Source of the DNA: Anaerobaca sp035448545
GTDB taxonomy: Bacteria; Planctomycetota; Phycisphaerae; Sedimentisphaerales; Anaerobacaceae
DNA length: 64,000 nt
NCBI GenBank assembly: GCA_035448545.1
Contig: DAOTJE010000005.1
Coordinates: 62,001-126,000, forward strand
Direction of reading: 5' to 3'
The notes beneath the pieces were generated by a model. That model did no database searches, was not told the origin of the DNA, and was given only the letters and a program-made list of their open reading frames with translations. Made by a program: the position numbers and the translations under genes. Shown here piece by piece: positions 17,016-26,319 of this stretch (position 1 is the stretch's first letter; every line of letters starts with the position of its first letter).

Positions 17016-17816
17016 CTACGCTGGAGGATAGGCGAGGCGGTCGTGTTCGGCCGACTTGGCGGGGCGGTTGGGCCATTTCAGCACGTCGAAGACATACTCG
17101 CTGGCCTGGCGGATCATTACGCTCGGCGGGCATGGGCACATCTCGAACGATCCGATAATCTCGTTGTCGAAGCGGTGCAGTGCGGCAAGCAGATAATCCC
17201 AGTCTTCGCGTCGAATCCCCCCGCGCAGACCGGGCGGCTCGTGGTCGTCGGTCTTGCCGTAGTTGTCCGTCAGATGCAGATGCGTCACACGAGGGGCCAG
17301 CGCCTCGACGTATTGCCGGAACGAGTGGTCGCGGTCGATGTTGGCCGCGCCCGTGTCCAGGCAGTAGCGGATTGAGTCGAAGCGTTCTCCGACGTGCAGC
17401 AGGGCCGGCAGCGAGCCGGTTTCCACGCAAAGCGTCACGCCGTTGGCGTCAGCCATCCGGACGACCTCGGCGGCAAAGCCGGTCCCGTCGAGCGCGGGCC
17501 CGTCGAGGATTCCGAGGCTGCTCGGCTCCGTGATGATGTTGGCGCCGAGCAGCGTCGCACACTGAATCTGCTCGGCCCACTGTTCCAGGGTGGGCTGGTC
17601 GGTCCGCGAACGCATGGACACGAGCATGCCCTCGGTGGCAGCCTTCAGCCGCGGCCAGTTGCGCCGTTCGTATCGGCACTCGGTTTGTCCGTGGAGGTTC
17701 GGCCATAGCTCGATGCCGAAGCCCAGGCTGCGCAGGTACTCGCACTCCTGCTCGAACGACAGCGGGTGCTCGCGCCACCAGAAAACCATCGTGGAAATCG
17801 CGTACCGGATTCGCAT
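17016..17816 (-). CDS. Sugar phosphate isomerase/epimerase family protein (TIM barrel)
   Basis: A 266-aa protein of the xylose-isomerase-like TIM-barrel superfamily (AP endonuclease 2 fold). Metal-site candidates appear in order: Glu in LCVETGSL, Asp in LDTGAANID, His in HLHLTDN and Glu in GSFEMCP. The substrate is unknown; relatives act as sugar isomerases, epimerases or inosose dehydratases. The start giving MRIRYAIST fits the barrel's first strand. The frame stays open to 18098 but that extension is repeat sequence. It stands alone between intergenic repeats. Confidence 0.75.
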   Translation of the reverse strand: MRIRYAISTMVFWWREHPLSFEQECEYLRSLGFGIELWPNLHGQTECRYERRNWPRLKAATEGMLVSMRSRTDQPTLEQWAEQIQCATLLGANIITEPSSLGILDGPALDGTGFAAEVVRMADANGVTLCVETGSLPALLHVGERFDSIRYCLDTGAANIDRDHSFRQYVEALAPRVTHLHLTDNYGKTDDHEPPGLRGGIRREDWDYLLAALHRFDNEIIGSFEMCPCPPSVMIRQASEYVFDVLKWPNRPAKSAEHDRLAYPPA

Positions 17817-17984
17817 GGTGCCATCCCGTTTTTCCCGGAATCTCCTTGCACGACAAAAGCTATTATCGAACGGAACGGGCGGCGGGTTGAACGTTTCCGG
17901 CAGATTCCGCCGTGCTGTCCCATAATACCCGGGCTGTCGCCTGCGTATCTGACGGGATATGTGCAAGGATTCCCTGTCGCGCCG

Positions 17985-18098
17985 GGCCGCCTCGAATGCC
18001 TTGGCGTTTGGGGATGGTAGATCTGGTAGCCGTGCCAATTCCAGGTGGTTGCCAATGCCAAGAACCATCCCCAAGCTCTTCGAGTTTGAGGCTGCCAC
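17985..18098. repeat. Palindromic repeat, family shared with the nfi insertion
   Basis: A 114-bp inverted-repeat unit with outer ends GGCCGCCTCGA and GAGGCTGCCAC. Inside are perfect 10-bp arms TTGGGGATGG (18008-18017) and CCATCCCCAA (18065-18074). The right arm CCATCCCCAAGCT...GAGGCTGCCAC recurs at 33304-33333 inside the endonuclease V gene. The stretch 17817-17984 before it has no gene I can support. Confidence 0.65.
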
Positions 18099-18161
18099 GC
18101 ACCCCTCTGGGGACGAGCGAAATAGCCGATCCGGGCGGCAAAAAGGCGCGAACGGCCCCGG

Positions 18162-18170
18162 CCGCGGCGC
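18162..18170. repeat. Target-site duplication, left (MITE copy A)
   Basis: CCGCGGCGC directly abuts the left terminus GGGTGCAC. An identical 9-mer abuts the right terminus at 18409-18417. Confidence 0.8.
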
Positions 18171-18408
18171 GGGTGCACTGCGTGTTTGTGGGTAGGTTCC
18201 TGCGGAGGCCAGGAAAGGGGGCTGTCATCTCGAAGAGCGTGGCGGATGTCATTTCGACTAAGGGCGAAGCCCGCACGGAGAAATCTGGCCGAGGATAAGG
18301 CCATGGCCCGTTCGCAGCCGGATTCCTCCACTCCGCTGCGCTTCGGTCGGAATGACAAAGTCGATTGCGACCCCCGTGAAGGTGTACCTACAAACATCAA
18401 GTGCACCC
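18171..18408 (+). mobile_element. MITE-like non-autonomous element, copy A (238 bp)
   Basis: The ends are GGGTGCAC and GTGCACCC. The terminal inverted repeats extend about 24 bp with roughly 20 matches. An inner pair of inverted blocks (about 18247-18289 and 18318-18360, both carrying TGTCATT-CGAC and GGA-AATC words) gives a nested hairpin. There is no transposase. Copy B at 34464-34701 is the reverse complement, the same length, with about six differences by eye. Exact 9-bp direct repeats flank the element, so it moved by transposition. Its right end lies 28 bp from the -35 box of nfu. Confidence 0.85.
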
Positions 18409-18417
18409 CCGCGGCGC
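18409..18417. repeat. Target-site duplication, right (MITE copy A)
   Basis: CCGCGGCGC, identical to 18162-18170. Confidence 0.8.
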
Positions 18418-18436
18418 GTAAGCTCAAAAAAAGGCC

Positions 18437-18465
18437 TTGGACCGTCCGCCCGACGCCACTATAAT
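18437..18465 (+). promoter_or_regulatory. Sigma70-type promoter of nfu
   Basis: -35 TTGGAC (18437-18442), 17-bp spacer, consensus -10 TATAAT (18460-18465). The leader is about 25 nt. Confidence 0.75.
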
Positions 18466-18495
18466 GACCGAAATTTCTGTCCACGGAGAACGTAT

Positions 18496-18765
18496 ATGTC
18501 GCAAGCAAGTCAGCCCAGCGGCGCCGGCGCCGAGAAGAGTTTTGAGGAGAAGGTGACCGAGGTCATCGAGATGGTCCGTCCCGCCTTGCAGGGTCACGGG
18601 GGCGATGTCCAACTGGTGGGCATCAACGAAGACAAGACCGTCAAGTTGCGGCTGCAGGGCGCCTGCCAGGGCTGTCCCGGCGCCGCCATGACGATGAAGA
18701 TGGGCATCGAGCGCATTCTGAAGGAGAAGGTGCCCGAGGTCAAAGGCGTCGTCGCCGTCGCGTAG
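18496..18765 (+). CDS. nfu: NifU C-terminal domain (Nfu) Fe-S scaffold protein
   Basis: An 89-aa protein consisting of a single Nfu domain, which binds and delivers an Fe-S cluster to apoproteins in the cytoplasm. The conserved VRPALQGHGGDVQLV is followed by the cluster ligands in GACQGCPGAAMT (C-x-x-C). GGAG is about 8 nt upstream of the ATG. The frame is open further 5' but reads through the MITE, so the short start is used. Its own promoter is present and there are no isc or suf genes beside it. It converges on mtnA. Confidence 0.92.
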   Translation: MSQASQPSGAGAEKSFEEKVTEVIEMVRPALQGHGGDVQLVGINEDKTVKLRLQGACQGCPGAAMTMKMGIERILKEKVPEVKGVVAVA

Positions 18766-18801
18766 CGCCTCGGTCGCGACCGACCCGCCACGCCCAGTGT
18801 T

Positions 18802-19879
<1,078 letters not shown>

Positions 19880-19899
<20 letters not shown>

Positions 19900-20980
19900 C
19901 GCTGCCTTTGATGACTTTCTCGACTTCGTGCAGACTGGCGGTGGTGGTGTCGCCCGGCGTGGTCATCGCCAGCGCACCATGCGCGGCGCCGTAGTTGACC
20001 GCTTCGCTCGGGCTTTTGCCCTCCATCAGGCCGTAGATCAGGCCGGAGGCGAAGCTGTCGCCGCCGCCGACGCGGTCGTAGATCTCCAGGTTCTCGCGCA
20101 GGATCGCGTCGTGGAACTGCCCGTCCATGTAGAGGACCGCGCCCCAGTCGTTGACCGAGGCGGTCCTGGCGTTGCGCAACGTGGTCGCGACCGCCTTGAA
20201 GTTCGGGAACTCCTGGACCGCCGCCTCGATCATCCGTTTGAAATTCGTCGGGTCGAGCTTGGAGAAGCTCGTGTCCAGACCCTTGACCTCAAAGCCGAGC
20301 GCGGCGGTGAAATCCTCCTCGTTGCCGATCATCACGTCGACGTGGGAGGCGATGGCCCGGTTCACCTCTCGGGCCTTGGCCTGCCCGCCGATGTCTTTCC
20401 AAAGCGAGTTGCGGAAGTTCAGGTCGTAGGAGACGATGGTGCCGTACTTCTGGGCGGTAGTGACTGCTTCGAGGATGACGTCGCGTGTCGTCTCCGAAAG
20501 CCCGGCGAAGATGCCGCCGGTGTGGAACCAGCGGATGCCGTCGCGTCCGAAGATCGTATCCCAATCAACGTCGCCTTTCTTCAGTTGGGACGCGGCGCTG
20601 TGGGCGCGGTCGCTGCACCCAACGGCAGCGCGGACGCCGAACCCTCGCTCGGTGAAGTTCAGTCCGACGCGGACCTTGCGTCCGATCCCGTCGTAGGGAA
20701 CCCACTTGATGTACTCGGTGCTGACGCCGCCTTGAAGGATCAGGTCTTCCAGCAGGCGCCCGACGGGATTGTCCACGTTGGCGGTGACGACCGCGGCACG
20801 CTTGCCGAAGCAGCGTCTCAGGCCGCGAGCGACGTTGTATTCGCCACCGCCTTCCCAGACGCGGAAGTGACGCGTCGTGTGGATGCGCTCGTCGCCTGGA
20901 TCGAGGCGGATCATGATCTCGCCCAGCGAGAGGATATCGTACTTGCATTCGGATGCCGGTCTGAGGTCCAACGCAGCCAT
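19880..20980 (-). CDS. kdgK: PfkB-family sugar kinase, probably 2-keto-3-deoxygluconate kinase
   Basis: A 366-aa ribokinase-fold enzyme. It starts ILSLGEIMIRLDPG, has the substrate-side FRVWEGGGEYNVARG, and ends with the PfkB signature and catalytic Asp in YDRVGGGDSFASG. Together with the KDPG-type aldolase in the same run this suggests phosphorylation of KDG to KDPG. A fructokinase-like role cannot be excluded. AAGGAG precedes the ATG. It follows the FAD oxidoreductase by 24 bp and overlaps mtnA. Confidence 0.82.
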
Positions 20981-21004
20981 AGCGACTCTCCTTCTTGCGA
21001 GTGG

Positions 21005-23041
21005 TTACGCCTGGTAGATTCTGCCTTCGCGATAGTCCTGCCAGGCCGGCTCGAACGCTTTGCGTTCGGTCGGCAGCGGTCGCGGCGTCACCGTCGTGCA
21101 GGTGAACAGGTCTTCGGCCTTTGGATCGAACTCGATCCGCAGGATCGAATTTCGCAGCTCGACGTTTTCGGGCTTGAACCGCAGCGGCTTGCCCGTCGTT
21201 CGGTCTACGACGTCTTTGTGAACCTCGATCCCGTCGGCGGCCAGGACCAGATAGGAGCCGCGTGAGCCGCTGCCCAGGCGAAGCAACTCCACGATGGCCT
21301 TCAGATACCCGACGCTGGCCAACGCCAGATGTTCGGCCTGGATGGCGGCGACCACCGATTTGAGTCCGGCCAGCCTGATGCCGTCGGCGCGGATCGCCTC
21401 GTACCGGGCCACGGCCTCCTTCAGGGCCTTCGTCGCGTCCGCCATCTCACGAATGTGTCCGCCGGAAGCAGTCATGCGATTCTGAATCTCCTCGATGACG
21501 GCGCTGGCGGCGGCACCGGACGATTTCTTCCAGCCGTTGAGTTTTGTGATGAGGCCCGTCAGTTGCTCGTCGATCTCCTTCTGCTGTCTCGCATAGGTCG
21601 GGACATTTGCGCCGTAGACGTTGGCGATGTACTCGGCGGCGCGGAGCCCGCCGGTCTGTCCGGCGTTCAGGGCCGAGCCGCCCGGACGCTTGACGCCGTG
21701 ACTGCCCGCCATCTCGCCGATCACGAACGTGTGCGGAAGGCTCGATTCCCACCACTTATTGATCGCGAAGCCGCCGTTGTTGTGTTGGGCGCAGACCGCG
21801 ATCTCCAGCGGCTCCTTGTACAGGTCGATGCCGTGCTCTTTGTAGATGTCGATCGCCAGCGGATTCATGTGGGCCAGCCGCTGGATCGGCGTCGCCTGGA
21901 ACGCGCCGGCCTTGGCGAGATAGTCCCGCGCCTCGGGTTCGAGGTCTTTGAGGTCGAACGGTTTCATCGAGGCATTGCCGATCGGGTTCTTGCGGAAGTC
22001 CATGAAGACTCGCCGGCCTTTCTGCGTCTCGTTGAACACCAGCACGTCGATCAGCGACGACTGGTGGTTCTCGATCCGCTGCGGATCGAACGGCCACTGA
22101 TAGCCCTTCAGGAAGATGTCGGTGGCCATCTTGCTCATCGTCGGGAAGAAATCGGTCAGGAACTCGCGCTCGTCCTTGCCAGCCACGTCGGTGCTGAACA
22201 GGCGGGGCAGCGCCTGCATGTAGGTGCCCGAAACGTTCCAGCGGAACTTGATGCTGGCCAGGCCGAACTGCGACTCGGTGACATTCTCGGCGGCTAATCC
22301 CGCCTGGAAAGCCAGGCCGTGGATGCCGGTTTGGCCTTCGGGATAGACGCTGGTCTTGTACAAGGCGCCGGGCCCGCCGGCCGCCAGCACGATGTTCTCC
22401 GCGAGAAAGACGCTCAGACCCCAGCTCGCGTTCGTGACCTTCGACTTCTGGATGGTCACGAGGCCCACAATGCGCTTGGCCTCGCCCTGGCCGACCGCCA
22501 GCAGATGCGCCGCCTCCTGCTGGTCGAAGATCTGGATGCCGTATGCCTCGACCTGCCTCTGGAGGCACTCGCTCATGAACTTGCTGGTCTTGGGGCCGGC
22601 GCTGGTGGCGCGTTCGGCGGGGTCGTGGTCGGTCTTGTAGCCGATGAATGTGCCCATCGCGTCGGTGGGGAAGGGCACGCCCGCCTGCACGAGATGCGCG
22701 AACTCGCGCAGCGAGCCGATCCCTTCGGCCAGCGCCAGATCGCCGTGACAGCAGCCGCCCGCCAGCAGCGTCTTGGCGAACTGTTCGGCGCAGTCGGGAA
22801 TCCCGGGGCTGGTGCCCTGCTTGTAGTAGGTCTGCTTGTCGGAGCCGCTCATGCGCGAGGCGCCGAGCTTAAGGCCCGCGGTGACCACCGCGATCCGCTT
22901 CTGTGCGTCTTTGACGCCCTTGCGGGTCATGAATTCATAGAGGTGCACGGCGCAGTTCATGCCGGCCGCGCCGGCACCGACGATGATCGTGCTGTAATTG
23001 TGCATGGCCACCGTCTGTCGGGCGATCTTCCTGGTCTTCAC
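21005..23041 (-). CDS. FAD-dependent oxidoreductase (fumarate reductase/SDH flavoprotein-like)
   Basis: A 678-aa flavoprotein with the dinucleotide motif IIVGAGAAGMNCAVHL near the N-terminus. Later come the FRD/SDH-type glycine run ENIVLAAGGPGALYKTS and, near residue 465, RPGGSALNAGQTGGLRAAEYI. A helical C-terminal region follows, as in SdhA-like proteins. The GTG start at 23041 has GGAGAA upstream; an ATG at 23005 (MHNYSTII) begins at the FAD motif but has no ribosome site. The substrate is unknown. Its position between a secreted BNR_4 protein and a KDG-type kinase suggests a redox step in sugar-acid breakdown. Confidence 0.75.
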   Translation of the reverse strand: MKTRKIARQTVAMHNYSTIIVGAGAAGMNCAVHLYEFMTRKGVKDAQKRIAVVTAGLKLGASRMSGSDKQTYYKQGTSPGIPDCAEQFAKTLLAGGCCHGDLALAEGIGSLREFAHLVQAGVPFPTDAMGTFIGYKTDHDPAERATSAGPKTSKFMSECLQRQVEAYGIQIFDQQEAAHLLAVGQGEAKRIVGLVTIQKSKVTNASWGLSVFLAENIVLAAGGPGALYKTSVYPEGQTGIHGLAFQAGLAAENVTESQFGLASIKFRWNVSGTYMQALPRLFSTDVAGKDEREFLTDFFPTMSKMATDIFLKGYQWPFDPQRIENHQSSLIDVLVFNETQKGRRVFMDFRKNPIGNASMKPFDLKDLEPEARDYLAKAGAFQATPIQRLAHMNPLAIDIYKEHGIDLYKEPLEIAVCAQHNNGGFAINKWWESSLPHTFVIGEMAGSHGVKRPGGSALNAGQTGGLRAAEYIANVYGANVPTYARQQKEIDEQLTGLITKLNGWKKSSGAAASAVIEEIQNRMTASGGHIREMADATKALKEAVARYEAIRADGIRLAGLKSVVAAIQAEHLALASVGYLKAIVELLRLGSGSRGSYLVLAADGIEVHKDVVDRTTGKPLRFKPENVELRNSILRIEFDPKAEDLFTCTTVTPRPLPTERKAFEPAWQDYREGRIYQA

Positions 23042-23093
23042 GGTTGCTGATTCTCCTTCCCAAACGATTCGGTCAACGATGCGATGTTGTCTG

Positions 23094-24572
23094 TCAGTTC
23101 ACCTTTTCCGGCTTGGCAAATTCCGTAGTCATCGAGCGGGGCAGTCGATAGACCTCTCCGGCGCGAGTGCAGAAGTAGATCGAGGAGTCCGAAGGTTGCC
23201 GGCCGTGCCCGTCGGCCCACAACGCGTAGAAGCCCTCGTGCGCGCCGACCGGCTCGCGGGCGTACGTGTGGTTGAACGGGCTGTCCCTGGTCAGTTGCGC
23301 GATCTTCTGCCAGGTAGCGCCCTGATCGGCGCTGCGCCACATCGCCATCTCGCCGCCGGGATTATAAGGCTGCGGACCGGTTTCGGTCGGGGCGATGATG
23401 CGCCACGCTCCATCCGCCTCGATGTAGAGCGAGCCCATGTCGTAGTTGTTGTCGGAGGTGAAGGCCGGGCGGATCGTCCAGGCCTGTCCCGTCCAGCGGG
23501 CGGTCGTCCAGGTGCGCGGGTCGTTCTGCGGACCGGCCTCGAAGCCCTTGCTGGTAATGAAGAGGATCACCGGATGCCCCGAGGCGTCGAAGCGAATATC
23601 CTTCAGATACACGAGCAGGCCTTCCTTCTCGTAGTCGTGCACGAGCGCCGCGTTTTGCGGCCGGGTCAGCGGGATCGTGACATCGGTCCCGTCGGCGGCG
23701 TGCCACGATTGCCCGAAGTCGGTCGTTTCAAGGTAGTACAGGTTCGTCCGCCAGTTGAGCCCCTTGCCCTTCGGATGGTAGTTCAGGGCGGTGCCGGCCT
23801 TGGATTCGATGGCGATGCTGATCTGGTAGTGTCCCTCGTCGATGGCGGCCAGTCTCTGCCACGCGGACCAGCGGACGCCGTCGTCACTGGTCATGAAACA
23901 GGCGGTGCGCGCCGCCGGGTAGTTGTATCGGGTGAAGAAGGCGACGAAGCCGCGATCCGGCACATGCCAGGCCTGCATGTACGAGAAGTTCGTCATCATG
24001 ACTTGCCGGCCCTCCTCGATCTTCATCGGGTGCACCGCGACGAATTCATTGACGTCGTAGGGGCGGGCGCTGCGATGGATATAGGAAGGCCGCGATGTCC
24101 CGTGCGAGGTCGAGAAGACCCAGATATGGCCCTCGTCGTCTACGCTGATGACGGGATTGTCGTGGGCGTCGGTGGTCCGCTTGTCCAGCAGGATCGTCGG
24201 CCGGGGGACCAGGCCGGTGCGGTGGTCGTAGTACGAGACCATGTGCAGCAGTGTCTTATTCTGTCTGTCCCCGTCGGGCGTGCCGCCGTAGCAGAAGAAG
24301 GTCCTGGCGACCTTCTGGCAGTAGACGGCGAACGGCTGGTGCTTGGCGCAGTAGGTGCCGAGCCCACCGCTGTACTTGTAGCGGTACTCGTTGTCGAGCG
24401 GCTGGTTCATGTACCAGATGCCGCGATAGCCGGTGTCCTTGGTGTTGGACGTTGCGACCTGGCCCGGTCTGTCGGCGGCCGACAGATGTGTCGCGAGCTG
24501 CAGGGCAATGAGAGTCGTTAGAAACCGACCACGGAACCGCTCGCGCGCTGTGGCTATCCTGACGTGTGACAT
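23094..24572 (-). CDS. Secreted BNR_4 repeat protein (sialidase-like propeller)
   Basis: A 492-aa protein with an N-terminal signal peptide (hydrophobic FLTTLIALQLATHLSA, cleavage near AAD). The core starts TGYRGIWYMNQPLDNEYRYK and YSGGLGTYC, a pattern of BNR_4 (PF15892-type) proteins. Asp-box-like repeats are visible: SDDGVRWSAW, TTDFGQSWHA and SADQGATWQK. Related propellers are found among polysaccharide lyases and hydrolases, but no catalytic site is assigned here. The stop is 52 bp before the FAD gene and the start is 11 bp after the aldolase stop, so it belongs to the operon. Confidence 0.8.
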   Translation of the reverse strand: MSHVRIATARERFRGRFLTTLIALQLATHLSAADRPGQVATSNTKDTGYRGIWYMNQPLDNEYRYKYSGGLGTYCAKHQPFAVYCQKVARTFFCYGGTPDGDRQNKTLLHMVSYYDHRTGLVPRPTILLDKRTTDAHDNPVISVDDEGHIWVFSTSHGTSRPSYIHRSARPYDVNEFVAVHPMKIEEGRQVMMTNFSYMQAWHVPDRGFVAFFTRYNYPAARTACFMTSDDGVRWSAWQRLAAIDEGHYQISIAIESKAGTALNYHPKGKGLNWRTNLYYLETTDFGQSWHAADGTDVTIPLTRPQNAALVHDYEKEGLLVYLKDIRFDASGHPVILFITSKGFEAGPQNDPRTWTTARWTGQAWTIRPAFTSDNNYDMGSLYIEADGAWRIIAPTETGPQPYNPGGEMAMWRSADQGATWQKIAQLTRDSPFNHTYAREPVGAHEGFYALWADGHGRQPSDSSIYFCTRAGEVYRLPRSMTTEFAKPEKVN

Positions 24573-24583
24573 CGTGCGCCTCG

Positions 24584-25369
24584 TTATCCGACGTTGAAGT
24601 CCCGTCCGGTCGTCCGGCTGATCTGTTCGAGTGAGGCGCTCGCGAAATCGAGTCCGGGGTACTTCTCCCGACGGAGCCGGTCGATGAGCTGCTTAACGAC
24701 CGCCAGTTCTCGGGCCAGCAGTCTGTAGTCCTGCTCATCGACGATTTTGGCGAGGGTGGCCTTCTCGATCATGCTGAACGAGCCGCCGAGCACCAGGACG
24801 CCGGCACCGATGTAGTCCGGGATGTTCGACGCGGTCGTTCCGCCCGTAGGGACGAGGCTGATCGTCTTGTGGATGGCGGGGTCGACAGCCTTGACGAAGG
24901 CCGGACCGCCCAACTCCTTGGCGGGAAAGACCTTGCAGAGGTTTGCGCCTCGGGCGTACTGGCTGACGATCTCGGTGGCGGTGCCGCAGCCGGGGATCAT
25001 GGGGACCTTGCCCGCGAATCGGGCCAAGCCCGCGTCGCTGAAGTTCACCGCCGAGACGAGGTACGCGGCCCCCGCGTCGACCACCTGTTGCAGCGTGGGC
25101 AGCGGATCGTCCGCGTGGGCGGCGTTGTACACCTTGAGCATGCCGGGCCAATCGATCAGGCTGGCTGCGCCTGCGACGAAGTCGGGCAACTCCTTGCGGA
25201 GCCGCGTAAGCTTCTGTAGAGGCTGCTTGATCCGGCAGGTCACTTCCATGTTGCGGATCCCCGCCGCGAGCAGCGCCTCGGCGGTCTTGACGATATCGAG
25301 CTTGTCCTGGTTGAAGACGAGGATGAACCCGTCACGGACCAGAGTGACGAGTGTGGTCTTGATATCCAT
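24584..25369 (-). CDS. KDPG/KHG-type aldolase
   Basis: A 261-aa class I aldolase of the Eda family, which cleaves 2-keto-3-deoxy-6-phosphogluconate or a related 2-keto-3-deoxy acid phosphate to pyruvate plus an aldehyde phosphate. Visible are the catalytic-side motif NMEVTCRI (Glu), PGCGTATEI, the Schiff-base Lys in LCKVFPAKELGG, and the phosphate-binding LVPTGGTT. It is about 50 residues longer than typical Eda, with extra C-terminal helices. Together with kdgK it forms the lower part of a uronate or galactarate-type route. Confidence 0.85.
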   Translation of the reverse strand: MDIKTTLVTLVRDGFILVFNQDKLDIVKTAEALLAAGIRNMEVTCRIKQPLQKLTRLRKELPDFVAGAASLIDWPGMLKVYNAAHADDPLPTLQQVVDAGAAYLVSAVNFSDAGLARFAGKVPMIPGCGTATEIVSQYARGANLCKVFPAKELGGPAFVKAVDPAIHKTISLVPTGGTTASNIPDYIGAGVLVLGGSFSMIEKATLAKIVDEQDYRLLARELAVVKQLIDRLRREKYPGLDFASASLEQISRTTGRDFNVG

Positions 25370-25389
25370 ATGGGCCCTCTTCGAATCGG

Positions 25390-25498
25390 CGATTTACGAT
25401 TTGCTATTCACGATTCAACTTCACGGCTCCGACGGCCGGGAGCGAGCCGGTGCATCGCTTCTCTAAATCGTAAATCGCACTTTGCAATTCGTAAACCT
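25390..25498. repeat. AT-rich inverted repeat between the SDR and aldolase genes
   Basis: Perfect 14-bp arms GCGATTTACGATTT (25390-25403) and AAATCGTAAATCGC (25465-25478), with further ATTCACGATT/AATTCGTAAA words and a GC-rich centre. It fills most of the 128-bp gap inside the operon. Confidence 0.7.
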
Positions 25499-26295
25499 TA
25501 GAGTCTTCGCAGATGGAAGCCGCCGTCGGCGTTGATCACCTGGCCGGTGCAGAAGTCGAGCCGACCTTCGGCGATCGCGCCCACCGCCTTGCCGATGTCC
25601 TCGGGGTAGCCCCAGCGACGGATCGGCGTGATGCCTTCGGCGATCATCTTGTCGTACTTGGCGGTGACCACTTTGGTCATGTCCGTCTTGACGATTCCGG
25701 GGCGGACCTCGAACACGCCGATGCCGTATTCGGCCAGCCGGTCGGCGTAGAGCATCGTCATCATGCCGATGGCCGCTTTGCTGATGCAGTACTCGCCACG
25801 GGCCGGGCTGCTCGTGTAGGCGGAGATCGATCCGGTGTTGACGATGCGATAGCCGCCTTCGGGATCGGCCTTCTTCTGCTCGATCATCCACTTGGCGACC
25901 ATCTGGGTCAGAAAGTAGGGGCCCTTGAGATTGATGTTCATCACACGATCGAAGCTCTCTTCGGTGGCCTCCAGCAGATCGAGCCGTTTCAGGGGGGCGA
26001 CGCCGGCGTTGTTGGCCAGCAGGTGACATCGGCCGAATATGCTTCGGGTCGAATCGACCAGCTTCCGGCGGTCGGCGGCGTTGCTGACGTCGATCCGCAG
26101 CACCTCGCATCGTGCCCCAAGCGCCCGGGCCTGCTTCTGGGTTTCCAGAGCGTTGCTCTCGTCGGGCTTGCCTTGTTCATCGAAGTCGAAGTGGGCGATC
26201 ATCAGATCGTATCCCAGCCTGGCCAGCTCCAGCGCGATGCCCCGGCCGATTCCCCGACTGCCCCCGGTGACGATGGCTACGAGTCTATCTCCCAT
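25498..26295 (-). CDS. Short-chain dehydrogenase/reductase
   Basis: A 265-aa classical SDR. It has the NAD(P)-binding TGGSRGIGRG, NNAG, a Ser-Tyr-Lys type active site (NTGSISAYTSS, then YCISKAA) and the C-terminal ADGG. The acidic or His-containing end of strand 2 (IAHFDFDE) is compatible with NAD preference. The substrate is unknown; from context it may oxidise or reduce a sugar, uronate or 3-keto sugar. AAGGGA precedes the ATG. It lies 24 bp downstream of the OYE-GltD-like gene. Confidence 0.85.
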   Translation of the reverse strand: MGDRLVAIVTGGSRGIGRGIALELARLGYDLMIAHFDFDEQGKPDESNALETQKQARALGARCEVLRIDVSNAADRRKLVDSTRSIFGRCHLLANNAGVAPLKRLDLLEATEESFDRVMNINLKGPYFLTQMVAKWMIEQKKADPEGGYRIVNTGSISAYTSSPARGEYCISKAAIGMMTMLYADRLAEYGIGVFEVRPGIVKTDMTKVVTAKYDKMIAEGITPIRRWGYPEDIGKAVGAIAEGRLDFCTGQVINADGGFHLRRL

Positions 26296-26319
26296 GACGA
26301 CGGTCCCTTTCGATGGTGG

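Noticed and set aside
18302..18480. 5' extension of nfu through the MITE
   Set aside because: The Nfu domain starts after 18496, where a promoter and a ribosome site are present. The upstream codons are transposed DNA.
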